Position numbers and translations under genes: made by a program. Below are positions 8,185 to 15,714 of a stretch of DNA of 64,000 nucleotides, piece after piece. Numbering within the stretch: position 1 is the stretch's first letter; each line of letters begins with the position of its first letter. Below the pieces are notes generated by a model. The model was given only the letters and a program-made list of their open reading frames with translations. It was not told where the DNA came from and searched no databases. This DNA comes from Flavobacterium omnivorum (GTDB taxonomy: Bacteria > Bacteroidota > Bacteroidia > Flavobacteriales > Flavobacteriaceae): positions 21,018 through 85,017 of the forward strand of contig NZ_FNDB01000017.1 of the NCBI RefSeq assembly GCF_900099915.1. The letters are read 5' to 3'.

Positions 8185-9887
8185 TATTTAATAAGTTTTA
8201 TAAATTGATTTAGAATTATGCGTATAGCATTATTAATTTCCTTTTTTTCTTTTAGTTTTTCAACCAGTTTTGGTGAATAGTGGTAATAAGTTTTAATGAA
8301 CCATCTACCAAATGCAGATTTATCTAAAACATCATCTCTGAATTGTCTCAAGATCAATACTTGTGGATGTTCATAATCACCATAAGCCATAGTTGCAATA
8401 TAACAACCGCTACTACCACCCGTATTTGCCAATTGAGATTTTATACTTGACAACGCTGTTTTATTATTGTTATATTGATTTCTAAAATTTTGATTCAAAT
8501 CCATATTTCCAATTATTAAAGAAACATTCCAAGCTTCATTAACTTTAGTTTTTAACTGACTAATTATGGCTTTTTTGGTAGCATTATCATAGGAACTATT
8601 TAATCGGTCTTGAAGTTTGTTCATTTCTGAAACGCACATTGCTTGTGCATTGGAAGCAATGCGGGAACTTAGTCCTAAATATAATTTATCCGAACTTCCT
8701 AAAATTGATTTAATTTTGTCTAAATGTGGTTTAGTCGTGGATAAAAGTATTGATCCGTTTAAGATAGTATCACTTTTAGTTTCATTAGCTTCAATAATAT
8801 CTTCCAGTCTTTTAAAATCAAATGATATTTTTTTAAATTTTTCTCTATCAGCTCTACCATTTATATATTCTTCAACTAATGGTGTACTTTCATTAATTCT
8901 TTCTTTTACAACACTCCCAAGCACAATAGATATTGCTTTTTTATTGAGATCTAAAGCTATTTCACCAACTTCAGTTTCCGTTTCATAGAAATGATTGAAC
9001 ATTGTAATACTGCATTGCAAAATTTCATTTGCTACTTTGTCAGATATGGAAATAAATTTAATGCTTGACGTTCCTAATATAGATTTAATTAATGCTAAAT
9101 CTTTTTTGGTGTAATTATATAACTTTTCCCCAAAATCGCCTGCTTTAGCATTATTTTCTTTTTGTTTCTTTCTTGTTTCTTCAATTTTTTTCTCAATTTC
9201 TTCAATAGGTTTCTGAATAAATTCATTCAAGTAATCTGTCTTAGCAGTAAAATCTTGTTTACTTAGTATTTCAATGAATTTATCAGAAGAAATCCCATCG
9301 TGATTATCTATTTCCGATTTCACTTGATTCAAAAATTGAATCTGAAGTTCTTTTTTGGTTGTTTTAAAAGTAACATCTGCTGCCAAAGTTTTAAAATCTT
9401 TAATATAGTCGCTTTCCAAAAATTTTAATTTTAAATCAAGGCCTTGTTCAAATAAGATTGAATTAATGTTCGCCCCATTAAAAGAATTACAAAACAATAG
9501 TACTGAGAGGTTATGATATGCAGAACTGTTACTAAGGTTGATTTCTGAGGTCCCAATTCGTTTTTTCCAAGTTTCTATGGCATTTTGATGGTTATTTTCT
9601 TTTATAAAATCAAAAGCAATTTCATCAGTTACTTCATTACCTTTATAAAACCAGAATAAAGCAGCATTAACACGATCATTATCCAAATTTAATTTTGAAC
9701 TGGCATCATTAACTCTGTCAATACTTCGATTTAAGGAGCCAATCAAAGGAAAGCTAAAATCTTCGGGAACATCTGCTCCTGCATCAATATACATTTTTAG
9801 TTTTTGCGTCTTTGTATGTTCTTCCTTTGTTGAAGTACCAACTAATATTCCAATTATTCTATATGGGTTATTTAAAACTAATTCCAT
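8184..9887 (-). CDS. CFI-box C-terminal domain protein with N-terminal NPYR-type chaperone-associated domain
   Basis: 567 residues. The N-terminus (LNNPYRIIGILVGTS...) followed by a Leu-rich helical region (LNLDNDRVNAALFWFYKGN) resembles co-chaperone-like proteins encoded beside Hsp70s. The middle is long, helical and unassigned. The last 75 residues match the CFI-box C-terminal domain as I know it: GCYIATMAYGDYEHPQV, LRQFRDD, a small Gly/Arg turn and FIKTYYHYSP. No signal peptide is visible. The first bases overlap the next upstream gene by 10, and the stop overlaps the coiled-coil gene, so these three genes form one translational unit. It is a plausible partner of the Hsp70; the molecular role is unknown. 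Confidence 0.75.
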   Translation of the reverse strand: MELVLNNPYRIIGILVGTSTKEEHTKTQKLKMYIDAGADVPEDFSFPLIGSLNRSIDRVNDASSKLNLDNDRVNAALFWFYKGNEVTDEIAFDFIKENNHQNAIETWKKRIGTSEINLSNSSAYHNLSVLLFCNSFNGANINSILFEQGLDLKLKFLESDYIKDFKTLAADVTFKTTKKELQIQFLNQVKSEIDNHDGISSDKFIEILSKQDFTAKTDYLNEFIQKPIEEIEKKIEETRKKQKENNAKAGDFGEKLYNYTKKDLALIKSILGTSSIKFISISDKVANEILQCSITMFNHFYETETEVGEIALDLNKKAISIVLGSVVKERINESTPLVEEYINGRADREKFKKISFDFKRLEDIIEANETKSDTILNGSILLSTTKPHLDKIKSILGSSDKLYLGLSSRIASNAQAMCVSEMNKLQDRLNSSYDNATKKAIISQLKTKVNEAWNVSLIIGNMDLNQNFRNQYNNNKTALSSIKSQLANTGGSSGCYIATMAYGDYEHPQVLILRQFRDDVLDKSAFGRWFIKTYYHYSPKLVEKLKEKKEINNAIRIILNQFIKLIK

Positions 9888-10285
9888 CTTCTTTTCTCTC
9901 TAAGGTTATTAAAATCAATATATGTTTGCGACTTAATAATGTCTTTTTTTAATTTAGAATAATAGCTCGACTTTTCAGATAGATAACCAAAGTATGAGAA
10001 AAATGTTGGTAGTAAATTAAAGATAAAAGTACTTCCAATAATAAAAGCGGGAATTCCAAAGACCCAATTAATCCATTCTGCAATGTCAAAAGAAGCTACT
10101 GCGCCACACATAATTCCAATCCCAAGAAACTTTAATTCGGTATTAAATGTTTCAATAAAACTTGAAGTGGGGTTTATATTTAATTTGGGATTCGCATTTA
10201 GAAGTTCTTTCAAGGTTTTATAATCCATTTCTGCCAAAGCAGATGGTATGTTAAAATTGTAGCTGGTATATTGTATTTTTGCCAT
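9878..10285 (-). CDS. Two-TM membrane protein of unknown function, 135 aa
   Basis: A soluble N-terminal part (about 50 residues, MAKIQYTSYNFNIPSALAEMDYKTL) is followed by two hydrophobic segments (about 52-68 and 75-98) and a basic C-terminal tail (SKLKKDIIKSQ...REKRRWN). No family recognised. It overlaps the CFI-box gene by 10 bases and follows the SH3b protein gene by one base, so it clearly belongs to the same transcription unit. It probably anchors some of the cluster's soluble proteins at the inner membrane; this is inference. Confidence 0.7.
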   Translation of the reverse strand: MAKIQYTSYNFNIPSALAEMDYKTLKELLNANPKLNINPTSSFIETFNTELKFLGIGIMCGAVASFDIAEWINWVFGIPAFIIGSTFIFNLLPTFFSYFGYLSEKSSYYSKLKKDIIKSQTYIDFNNLREKRRWN

Positions 10286-10286
10286 A

Positions 10287-10829
10287 TTATCTTCTACTTG
10301 TTACTATATAAAACTGCCAAGTATATGTGCGATTATTTTCAAAATTCTTTACACCAACATTTGGCACAACACCAGGCGCAGAGGCTCTAAAATCATAATC
10401 ACCAGGATTTAATGTAATGTTTTTAATTTCTTTTGGTGAAAACCGATATACTTCGGAATTTAATTTTAAAGTCATCGTAATACTGGTATTGTTAAATATT
10501 GTGGCCTCAGCATCATAGCTTGCTGAATTTCCTGAAGCTGAAATGAAACTGCCATTACTTTTGTTAACCACTTTGCCAACTTTTACATATGATTTATGCA
10601 CATATCCTTCTTTGTCAGTTGCTATATCTATGATATTATAGTAATCATTTTCTGTTTCAAGAGAAATAATAAAGATTTGTGTTTGGGATTTTAAAGAGCT
10701 GATGATATTATCATTTGAATTGGATCCTTCTCTGAAGTTTACCTGTTTTGTGATTTTTCCTAGGTAGGATTGGCTATAAATCACATTTGATATTAAAATA
10801 AAAAAGATTAAATGCAGTATTGTTTTCAT
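10287..10829 (-). CDS. Exported SH3b-domain protein, first gene of the Hsp70 cluster
   Basis: About 180 residues from the Met at 10829, which opens a clear signal peptide (MKTILHLIFFILISNVIYSQ). The longer frame back to 10946 would translate a 12-bp tandem repeat and is rejected. Residues about 20-80 fit a bacterial SH3 (SH3b) fold: VNFREGSNSNDNIISSLKSQTQIFII and DKEGYVHKSYVKVG. The C-terminal part is beta-rich with no recognised family. SH3b domains often bind peptidoglycan or peptides, so this is a candidate periplasmic sensor at the head of the operon. It is transcribed away from the XRE regulator. Confidence 0.75.
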   Translation of the reverse strand: MKTILHLIFFILISNVIYSQSYLGKITKQVNFREGSNSNDNIISSLKSQTQIFIISLETENDYYNIIDIATDKEGYVHKSYVKVGKVVNKSNGSFISASGNSASYDAEATIFNNTSITMTLKLNSEVYRFSPKEIKNITLNPGDYDFRASAPGVVPNVGVKNFENNRTYTWQFYIVTSRR

Positions 10830-10886
10830 AGTCAAAATGTTTAATCTTATTTTTCTATTTGGGGTAATTCTATTAAACTCAATATT

Positions 10887-10920
10887 AACACTTTTTTTAA
10901 CACTTTTTTTAACACTTTTT
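10887..10920. repeat. 12-bp tandem repeat (AACACTTTTTTT), nearly three copies
   Basis: Three successive units of AACACTTTTTTT with no mismatch, the last two bases short. It lies 58 bp upstream of the chosen start of the SH3b gene, in the leader or promoter region. A repeat-length change here could alter spacing or expression. Confidence 0.8.
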
Positions 10921-11033
10921 ATCAAATTGAATGAAAAATTAGGCAAATAAATGAAACCTTTAATTTGGCGTAAAGCTATATGCTTTTAAAAATGTTTCTT
11001 TACGGTTTTCCACATTCAATAAAAATAAAACAC

Positions 11034-11099
11034 GGTTATCTTTTAGGATAACCACATTAATCAAATATAGAACAAATTTTGACTTATCATAAAAGATAA
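11034..11099. promoter_or_regulatory. Twin palindromes TTATC-N6-GATAA, likely XRE operators
   Basis: Two copies of the same inverted repeat lie 48 bp apart: 11036-11051 (extended to GGTTATC...GATAACC, 11034-11053) and 11084-11099. Both sit in the shared intergenic region between the divergent XRE gene and the Hsp70 cluster. Repeated half-sites at this spacing are typical of repressor operators; binding by the neighbouring regulator is inferred. Confidence 0.55.
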
Positions 11100-11103
11100 T
11101 TAA

Positions 11104-11316
11104 GATTTAAGAAATTCTTTACAAATAAAGGTTGGCAAGCGTATTCAGGAAATCAGAATTGAGAAAAATATATCTCAACAAGATTTGGCTGCGAAGTGTA
11201 ACTTTGAGAAGAGTAATATGTCCAGATTAGAAACGGGAAGGGCTAATGCAACTCTTTCAACCCTTGAAATAGTTTCCAAAGCTTTAGAAGTTGATGTGAT
11301 AGAACTTTTCAAATGA
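11104..11316 (+). CDS. XRE-family HTH regulator lacking a standard start codon
   Basis: The frame 11104-11316 (about 70 codons) encodes a textbook helix-turn-helix: VGKRIQEIRIEKNISQQDLA, AAKCNFEKSNMSRLETGR, and ATLSTLEIVSKALEVDVIELFK. The HTH is complete, but no ATG, GTG or TTG precedes it in frame; a TAA lies at 11101-11103, and the first Met is inside the recognition helix region. Either an ATA or ATT start is used, or the 5' end has decayed. It faces away from the Hsp70 cluster, with two matching palindromes just upstream, so autoregulation and control of the cluster are likely if the gene is active. Confidence 0.65.
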   Translation, partial: DLRNSLQIKVGKRIQEIRIEKNISQQDLAAKCNFEKSNMSRLETGRANATLSTLEIVSKALEVDVIELFK

Positions 11317-11382
11317 ATAGATAGTTTTTTTAATAGAAAATATCCTGACCAACAATAACTCGTGCTAAATCAGGATAATATC

Positions 11383-12588
11383 TTATTTTAATTTTACAGC
11401 AAGGTTTTTTATTGCCTCACTAACTTTCTTCTGCACTACCTTACCGTAACTTTCCTGTGTAATAACCATGTTTGAATGTCCTAGAAGTTCTGATACTATT
11501 TCCATTGGAACATCATTATAAAGTAAAACTGTAGAGGCAAATGTTTTCCTAGCAATGTGGTGCGTAAGACGTTTTTCAATTCCAGTTACATCTGCAATCT
11601 CTTTTAAATATGAATTGAATTTTTGATTGCTTATTGATGGGAATATGCGGTTACTATCAGTTGAGTATTTCTCAATAATTTCTTGAGCCTTTGGTAGAAT
11701 TGGAATTGAGATTTGACGCTGTGTTTTCTCTCTCTTCATCTGAATCCAGTTAATGTTGTCAAAACCTATTTGGATGTTCTTCTTTTCAAGATTTGCCATT
11801 TCATTATAGGCTAGTCCTGTATAACAACAGAATATGAATAAGTCTTGAATTGTGCTTAATCTTTTTTGTTGCAATACTGCTTCTTCAAGGGTTTTGAGTT
11901 CTTCTGTAGTAAGGAATATAACCGTTTTACGGACTGTTTTAGACTTGTGAAGTATAAATGGATCTCTATCCAAATAGCCTTCTGAAATAGCCTGTTTTAT
12001 TGGCGTTCTTAGCCTTTGAATGGTTTTGTTGATAGTAATTTGTTCTTGCTTCTTTTCTGTTTTTAAATAGTAGTCAAAATCACTTAGAAACTGTAGACTT
12101 AGTTCTTTTAGGGGGCAATCTGTTTTTTTATATTTCCATTTTAGGAAAGCCTCTAAATGATTGCCTACATAAACGAACTTGTTATAGGTATTGTCTTTGA
12201 TTTCTAGTCCTACTAGTTTTTCGATTTTGGAGAGATACTGTTTGTAATAGGATAGAATAAATTCACTTTTCTTTAGTTCTTTTCCTAAGTATTTATCGTG
12301 AATGTCCTCAACAGAAAAAGGGCTTTCCTGTAATCTTAAAATCATGTAGATGCTATTGATCTTTGATTTTATCTTATCCAATTGAGAGTTGTATAGAATT
12401 GCAGATTTGTGGGATTTTAGAATTACTTGGTTTTTGGTATCCCAATGCTCGGACTCAATATTAATACCTGTGCTGAGCTGTTTTCTGTTCCCATTTAGGG
12501 TTAGTCGGCAAAATAATGGAGATTGATTCTTCTTGTTTTTTCTATTCTTTCCTTCAATAAATAGAATTTTGAAATTGTCTGTTGTCAT
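11383..12588 (-). CDS. Tyrosine recombinase (integrase) of a tRNA-Asn-associated element
   Basis: 401 residues, typical length for Bacteroidota element integrases. The N-terminal arm-binding domain (to about 90) is followed by a SAM-like core-binding domain and a catalytic domain. Visible catalytic parts are the Lys near the IQMKREKTQRQISIP hairpin, HHIARK (His and second Arg, about 343), LLGHSNM (His, about 369) and the Tyr in SYGKV (about 380). The first catalytic Arg position reads TGLAYNE, so it is replaced by Ala, as happens in several Bacteroidota integrases related to the IntDOT group. It lies 224 bp from the 3' end of tRNA-Asn and probably integrated its element there. The element extends left. 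Confidence 0.93.
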   Translation of the reverse strand: MTTDNFKILFIEGKNRKNKKNQSPLFCRLTLNGNRKQLSTGINIESEHWDTKNQVILKSHKSAILYNSQLDKIKSKINSIYMILRLQESPFSVEDIHDKYLGKELKKSEFILSYYKQYLSKIEKLVGLEIKDNTYNKFVYVGNHLEAFLKWKYKKTDCPLKELSLQFLSDFDYYLKTEKKQEQITINKTIQRLRTPIKQAISEGYLDRDPFILHKSKTVRKTVIFLTTEELKTLEEAVLQQKRLSTIQDLFIFCCYTGLAYNEMANLEKKNIQIGFDNINWIQMKREKTQRQISIPILPKAQEIIEKYSTDSNRIFPSISNQKFNSYLKEIADVTGIEKRLTHHIARKTFASTVLLYNDVPMEIVSELLGHSNMVITQESYGKVVQKKVSEAIKNLAVKLK

Positions 12589-12634
12589 AACTTTTTGTTT
12601 TAGTCAGACATGCAATTGGTTACGATAAAAAAAG

Positions 12635-12706
12635 TGATGCCTTTTAGAAAAAGAGATGATGCCTAATATGTTGCCTTTTTTTGCAAAATAAGTTGGCAAG
12701 TTGGCA
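12635..12706. repeat. Short direct repeats between integrase and tRNA, possible recombinase arm sites
   Basis: TGATGCC occurs at 12635-12641 and 12657-12663 (22 bp apart), and AGTTGGCA is repeated back to back at 12691-12698 and 12699-12706. Paired short repeats at the element end fit integrase or excisionase binding sites. This is inferred from position. Confidence 0.35.
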
Positions 12707-12773
12707 GAAGTCAAAAATTCTCCTTTCTCTACTAAACCATCGTGAAGCCCTGCTTTCACTAAAGCCTTAAAAC

Positions 12774-12806
12774 AAAAAAGACCTTACATTGCTGTAAAGT
12801 CTTTTT
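12774..12806 (-). terminator. Terminator of tRNA-Asn
   Basis: A long stem pairs 12774-12788 with 12793-12806 around a 4-nt loop, with a T-run on the minus strand. It begins about 7 bases after the mature tRNA 3' end. Confidence 0.8.
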
Positions 12807-12812
12807 AAAAAG

Positions 12813-12886
12813 CTCCCTCTCTTGGGCTCGAACCAAGGACCCTCTGATTAACAGTCAGATGCTCTAACCAACTGAGCTAAGAAGGA
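12813..12886 (-). tRNA. tRNA-Asn (anticodon GTT)
   Basis: The minus strand folds as a complete cloverleaf: acceptor TCCTTCT with AGAGGGA, D-arm GCTC/GAGC, anticodon stem TCTGA/TCAGA around the loop CTGTTAA (anticodon GTT), and T-arm CTTGG-TTCGAGC-CCAAG. The discriminator base is G and CCA is not encoded. Its 3' end points to the integrase, so it is the likely attachment site of the left-hand element. Confidence 0.97.
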
Positions 12887-12931
12887 AACTGAGCGATAAA
12901 AACTAACCTTCGTTACATCTCTAAAGCGGTG

Positions 12932-12962
12932 CAAAGATAGGCTATCATTTGGTTTGTGCAAA
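12932..12962 (-). promoter_or_regulatory. Bacteroidota-type promoter of tRNA-Asn
   Basis: On the minus strand TTTG (12959-12962) and TATCTTTG (12932-12939) are exactly 19 bp apart, a match to the -33 TTTG / -7 TAnnTTTG consensus. The start site would fall about 40 bases before the tRNA 5' end. Confidence 0.8.
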
Positions 12963-12989
12963 TAAAAATCAAATTTTTTTTAATTTTTT

Positions 12990-14333
12990 TTACTTCCCTA
13001 CAATTGCCTTGTAAATGTCGTTTCCGTTAGCAAATAGTAATAGTGTTATAAGTAATACGAAACCAACCATTTGTGCGTTCTCTAGGAATTTATCACTTGG
13101 TTTTCTACCGCTGATAATTTCATATAATAAAAACATCACATGACCTCCGTCGAGTGCTGGAATAGGCAATAAGTTCATTACCCCAAGCATAATTGATAAT
13201 AAAGCCGTGATATTCCAGAATACTTCCCAACTCCATGTATTAGGAAAAATATCAAATATGGCTTTAAAACCACCTACTTGTTTGTAAGCGCCAGTGCTTG
13301 GACTGAAAATCATTTTTAACTGCTTGCCGTATCCTATTAATTGATCTTTTCCTTTTGTGATTCCTACTGGAATCGATTCTAAGAAACCGAATTCTTGTTT
13401 ACTTACTTTGTAGTAGCCTAATTTTTCCATGGAAGCAATACTTAATCCGGCAAGGTTAACTCCTAACATCCCATCGTTGTTTACCGTAACTTGTATTTGT
13501 TCTTCTTTTTGATCGCGCAATACCGTTGCAGGAATGGTTTTTCCTTTATTGTTTTCTAATATGGTTTTTGCCTGGTCCATGTATTTTGCAGCTTGACCAT
13601 TAAGGGTAACTACAACGTCTTTGGCTTGTAATTCTTTATTGGTAGATTCGTCATTATTCGAACCAATGACAAACGGCCTTCTGATGTCCAGTAAGGTTCC
13701 TTTTTCGAATTTTGATAATTGATCTACAAAATCAATTGGCATTTTAATCGCTTGTTCCGCTCCATTTCTTATTATAAGAACTTCTTTTGCCATGATCACT
13801 TTCATCGTCAGATCATTATCAAATTTGACAATTTTCTCACCATCTACAGAAACAATATGATCTCCAGTTTGGAAACCTACGTTTTGCATCGCCTTGTTTT
13901 CTACCAGCAAGCCATCTTTTAAATCTTCATTAGCAATAAAAGTATCGCCATACGCAAATGCCATTCCGATATATATAATGAAAGCCAAGATAAAATTGAC
14001 CGTTACGCCACCTAACATGATAATTAATCTTTGGTAAGCTGGCTTAGATCGAAATTCCCAAGGTTGCGGGGGCAAAGCCATTTGTTCCTTGTCCATACTT
14101 TCGTCAATCATTCCAGATATCTTCACGTAACCACCAAGAGGCAACCAACCAATTCCGTATTCGGTTTCGCCAATTTTCTTTTTGATAAGGGAATATTTAA
14201 CGTCAAAAAATAAGTAGAATTTTTCGACTCTGGTTTTAAACAGTTTAGCAGGAATGAAATGTCCTAATTCGTGAAGTATAATCAGTAATGATAAGCTCAA
14301 TAAAAATTGAGAAAGCTTTATAAATATGTCCAT
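12990..14333 (-). CDS. rseP: RseP-type site-2 membrane metalloprotease
   Basis: 447 residues. It cleaves membrane-embedded substrates such as anti-sigma factors inside the bilayer. The zinc motif HELGH is at 21-25 in the first TM helix; the third ligand lies in the C-terminal NLLPIPALDGGH motif. Two PDZ-like domains occupy the periplasmic middle (about 135-330), seen by the GDHIVSVDGEKIV and LLDIRRPF... regions. Further TM helices lie near 108-130, 370-395 and the C-terminus. It is a single gene with its own -7 box upstream, next to tRNA-Asn. The length and motif order match the family; the actual substrate is not visible here. Confidence 0.96.
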   Translation of the reverse strand: MDIFIKLSQFLLSLSLLIILHELGHFIPAKLFKTRVEKFYLFFDVKYSLIKKKIGETEYGIGWLPLGGYVKISGMIDESMDKEQMALPPQPWEFRSKPAYQRLIIMLGGVTVNFILAFIIYIGMAFAYGDTFIANEDLKDGLLVENKAMQNVGFQTGDHIVSVDGEKIVKFDNDLTMKVIMAKEVLIIRNGAEQAIKMPIDFVDQLSKFEKGTLLDIRRPFVIGSNNDESTNKELQAKDVVVTLNGQAAKYMDQAKTILENNKGKTIPATVLRDQKEEQIQVTVNNDGMLGVNLAGLSIASMEKLGYYKVSKQEFGFLESIPVGITKGKDQLIGYGKQLKMIFSPSTGAYKQVGGFKAIFDIFPNTWSWEVFWNITALLSIMLGVMNLLPIPALDGGHVMFLLYEIISGRKPSDKFLENAQMVGFVLLITLLLFANGNDIYKAIVGK

Positions 14334-14361
14334 TGTTTAATTTAAGTTCTTTTATAACTGA

Positions 14362-14395
14362 CAAAAGTAAGGTTTTCTATTTGTTTATTTTGCAA
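14362..14395 (-). promoter_or_regulatory. Likely promoter of rseP
   Basis: Minus strand TACTTTTG (14362-14369) fits the -7 box; TTG (14393-14395) lies 23 bp upstream of it, at the long end of the usual spacing. It is 29 bp upstream of the rseP start. Confidence 0.5.
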
Positions 14396-14522
14396 TTATT
14401 GTTCCATACCGGTTTAAATGTTTGTTAATTATTGGAAATTCAATCCCTCTTTTGGCCGCTGTCCCGTAACTTTACTTTTTGAAACGAATATTTCTCGTTT
14501 CGGTCACTTTAAAATCACTTGT

Positions 14523-15590
14523 ATGTCTTCAAAATTATTTTCTCCTCTTCAAATACAAAGCATTACCCTCAAAAATAGAATTGCTATTTCACCAATGTGC
14601 CAATATTCGGCCCAAGATGGCTTTGCCAATGACTGGCATCTCGTACATTTAGGTAGTCGTGCCACTGGTGGCGCAGGATTAATTATTCAAGAAGCCACGT
14701 CAGTTTCTCCCGAAGGCCGGATTTCACCAGAAGATTTAGGTCTTTGGAAAGAGGAACAAATCGAAAAAATGCAGCAGATTAATCAATTTATTGTCAGTCA
14801 AAACTCGGTTCCCGGAATCCAATTGGCGCATGCCGGCCGAAAAGCCAGCGCAGCATCACCATGGAACGGTGGTAGGAAAGTACCCATTGCGCAAGGGGGT
14901 TGGGATACCGTGGCTCCAAGTGCTGTGGCGTATCACGAAGACGAAGAAAAGCCAATTGCGTTAGATAAATTAGGTATTCAAAAAGTAATTACTGATTTTA
15001 AGTCAGCTACTAAAAGAGCGGTGCAAGCTGGGTTTCAGGTGATGGAAATTCATGCGGCGCACGGGTATTTGATGCATCAGTTTTTATCGCCATTGTCTAA
15101 TTGTAGAACCGATGAATATGGTGGATGTTTTGAAAACCGAATCCGTTTGACACTTGATGTTGTAGCAGCAGTTCAATCAGAATGGCCAGCTAATCTGCCT
15201 TTATTGGTTAGAATTTCGGCTACAGACTGGGCAGAAGGTGGTTGGAATATCGACGAGTCTATACAGCTTTCGAAAATTTTAAAAGAAAAAGGGGTGGACT
15301 TGATTGACGTTTCCTCGGGTGGAGCGGTTTCACATCAACAAATTCCGTTAGGACCAAATTACCAAGTCCCTTTCGCCAAAAGCATTAAAAAAGAGGTCGA
15401 AATCCTAACAGGCGCAGTTGGTCTTATTACCGATGCTGTTCAAGCGGAAGAAATCATTGCATCAGGAAAAGCAGATTTAGTGTTATTCGCCAGAGAATCT
15501 CTTAGAAATCCATATCTCGGTTTGACATTCGCCCATGATTTAAAAGCAGAAATCGCTTGGCCTAAGCAATACGAAAGAGCTAAAAAATAA
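14523..15590 (+). CDS. Old-yellow-enzyme family ene-reductase (YqjM-like NADPH:flavin oxidoreductase)
   Basis: 355 residues from the Met at 14523 (MSSKLFSPLQ); the longer frame from 14418 adds 35 residues with no family match. An FMN-dependent TIM barrel that reduces activated C=C bonds with NAD(P)H in the cytoplasm. Class features of the YqjM group are visible: PMCQYSA (Cys that tunes FMN, Tyr nearby), QLAHAGRKAS, the substrate-binding pair in HAAHGYL, FLSPLSNCRTDEYGG, and the phosphate-binding end GAVGLI...FARESLRNP. It stands alone between rseP (divergent) and a Gfo/Idh/MocA gene. The physiological substrate is unknown; a role in electrophile detoxification is common for the family. Confidence 0.93.
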   Translation: MSSKLFSPLQIQSITLKNRIAISPMCQYSAQDGFANDWHLVHLGSRATGGAGLIIQEATSVSPEGRISPEDLGLWKEEQIEKMQQINQFIVSQNSVPGIQLAHAGRKASAASPWNGGRKVPIAQGGWDTVAPSAVAYHEDEEKPIALDKLGIQKVITDFKSATKRAVQAGFQVMEIHAAHGYLMHQFLSPLSNCRTDEYGGCFENRIRLTLDVVAAVQSEWPANLPLLVRISATDWAEGGWNIDESIQLSKILKEKGVDLIDVSSGGAVSHQQIPLGPNYQVPFAKSIKKEVEILTGAVGLITDAVQAEEIIASGKADLVLFARESLRNPYLGLTFAHDLKAEIAWPKQYERAKK

Positions 15591-15610
15591 ATAATAAACG
15601 TATCATTTTT

Positions 15611-15680
15611 GTCATTCACACGAAGGAGGAATCTCATCAAGTAACTCACATAACGTAGATTCCTCCTTCGTCGGAATGAC
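15611..15680. repeat. Intergenic inverted repeat with 24-nt arms
   Basis: Arms 15611-15634 and 15657-15680 are near-perfect inverted copies (GTCATTC...GGAGGAATCT and its complement, mismatched only around the CACA/GTCG positions), separated by 22 bases. The bases CGAAGGAGGAATCT in the arm suggest a dispersed palindromic repeat, perhaps REP/MITE-like, that may also terminate the ene-reductase transcript. Confidence 0.65.
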
Positions 15681-15714
15681 AATTTTCAGAATAAATCGTA
15701 TAAAATATACAACA

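Noticed and set aside
8617..8988. Plus-strand open frame of 123 codons opposite the CFI-box gene
   Set aside because: It is the mirror of a well-supported helical protein and has no family features; the same holds for the long opposite frames inside mfd, the TonB receptor and hflX.
10830..10946. N-terminal extension of the SH3b protein
   Set aside because: It would translate a 12-bp tandem repeat into Lys-Lys-Ser-Val units in front of a perfect signal peptide that starts at 10829.
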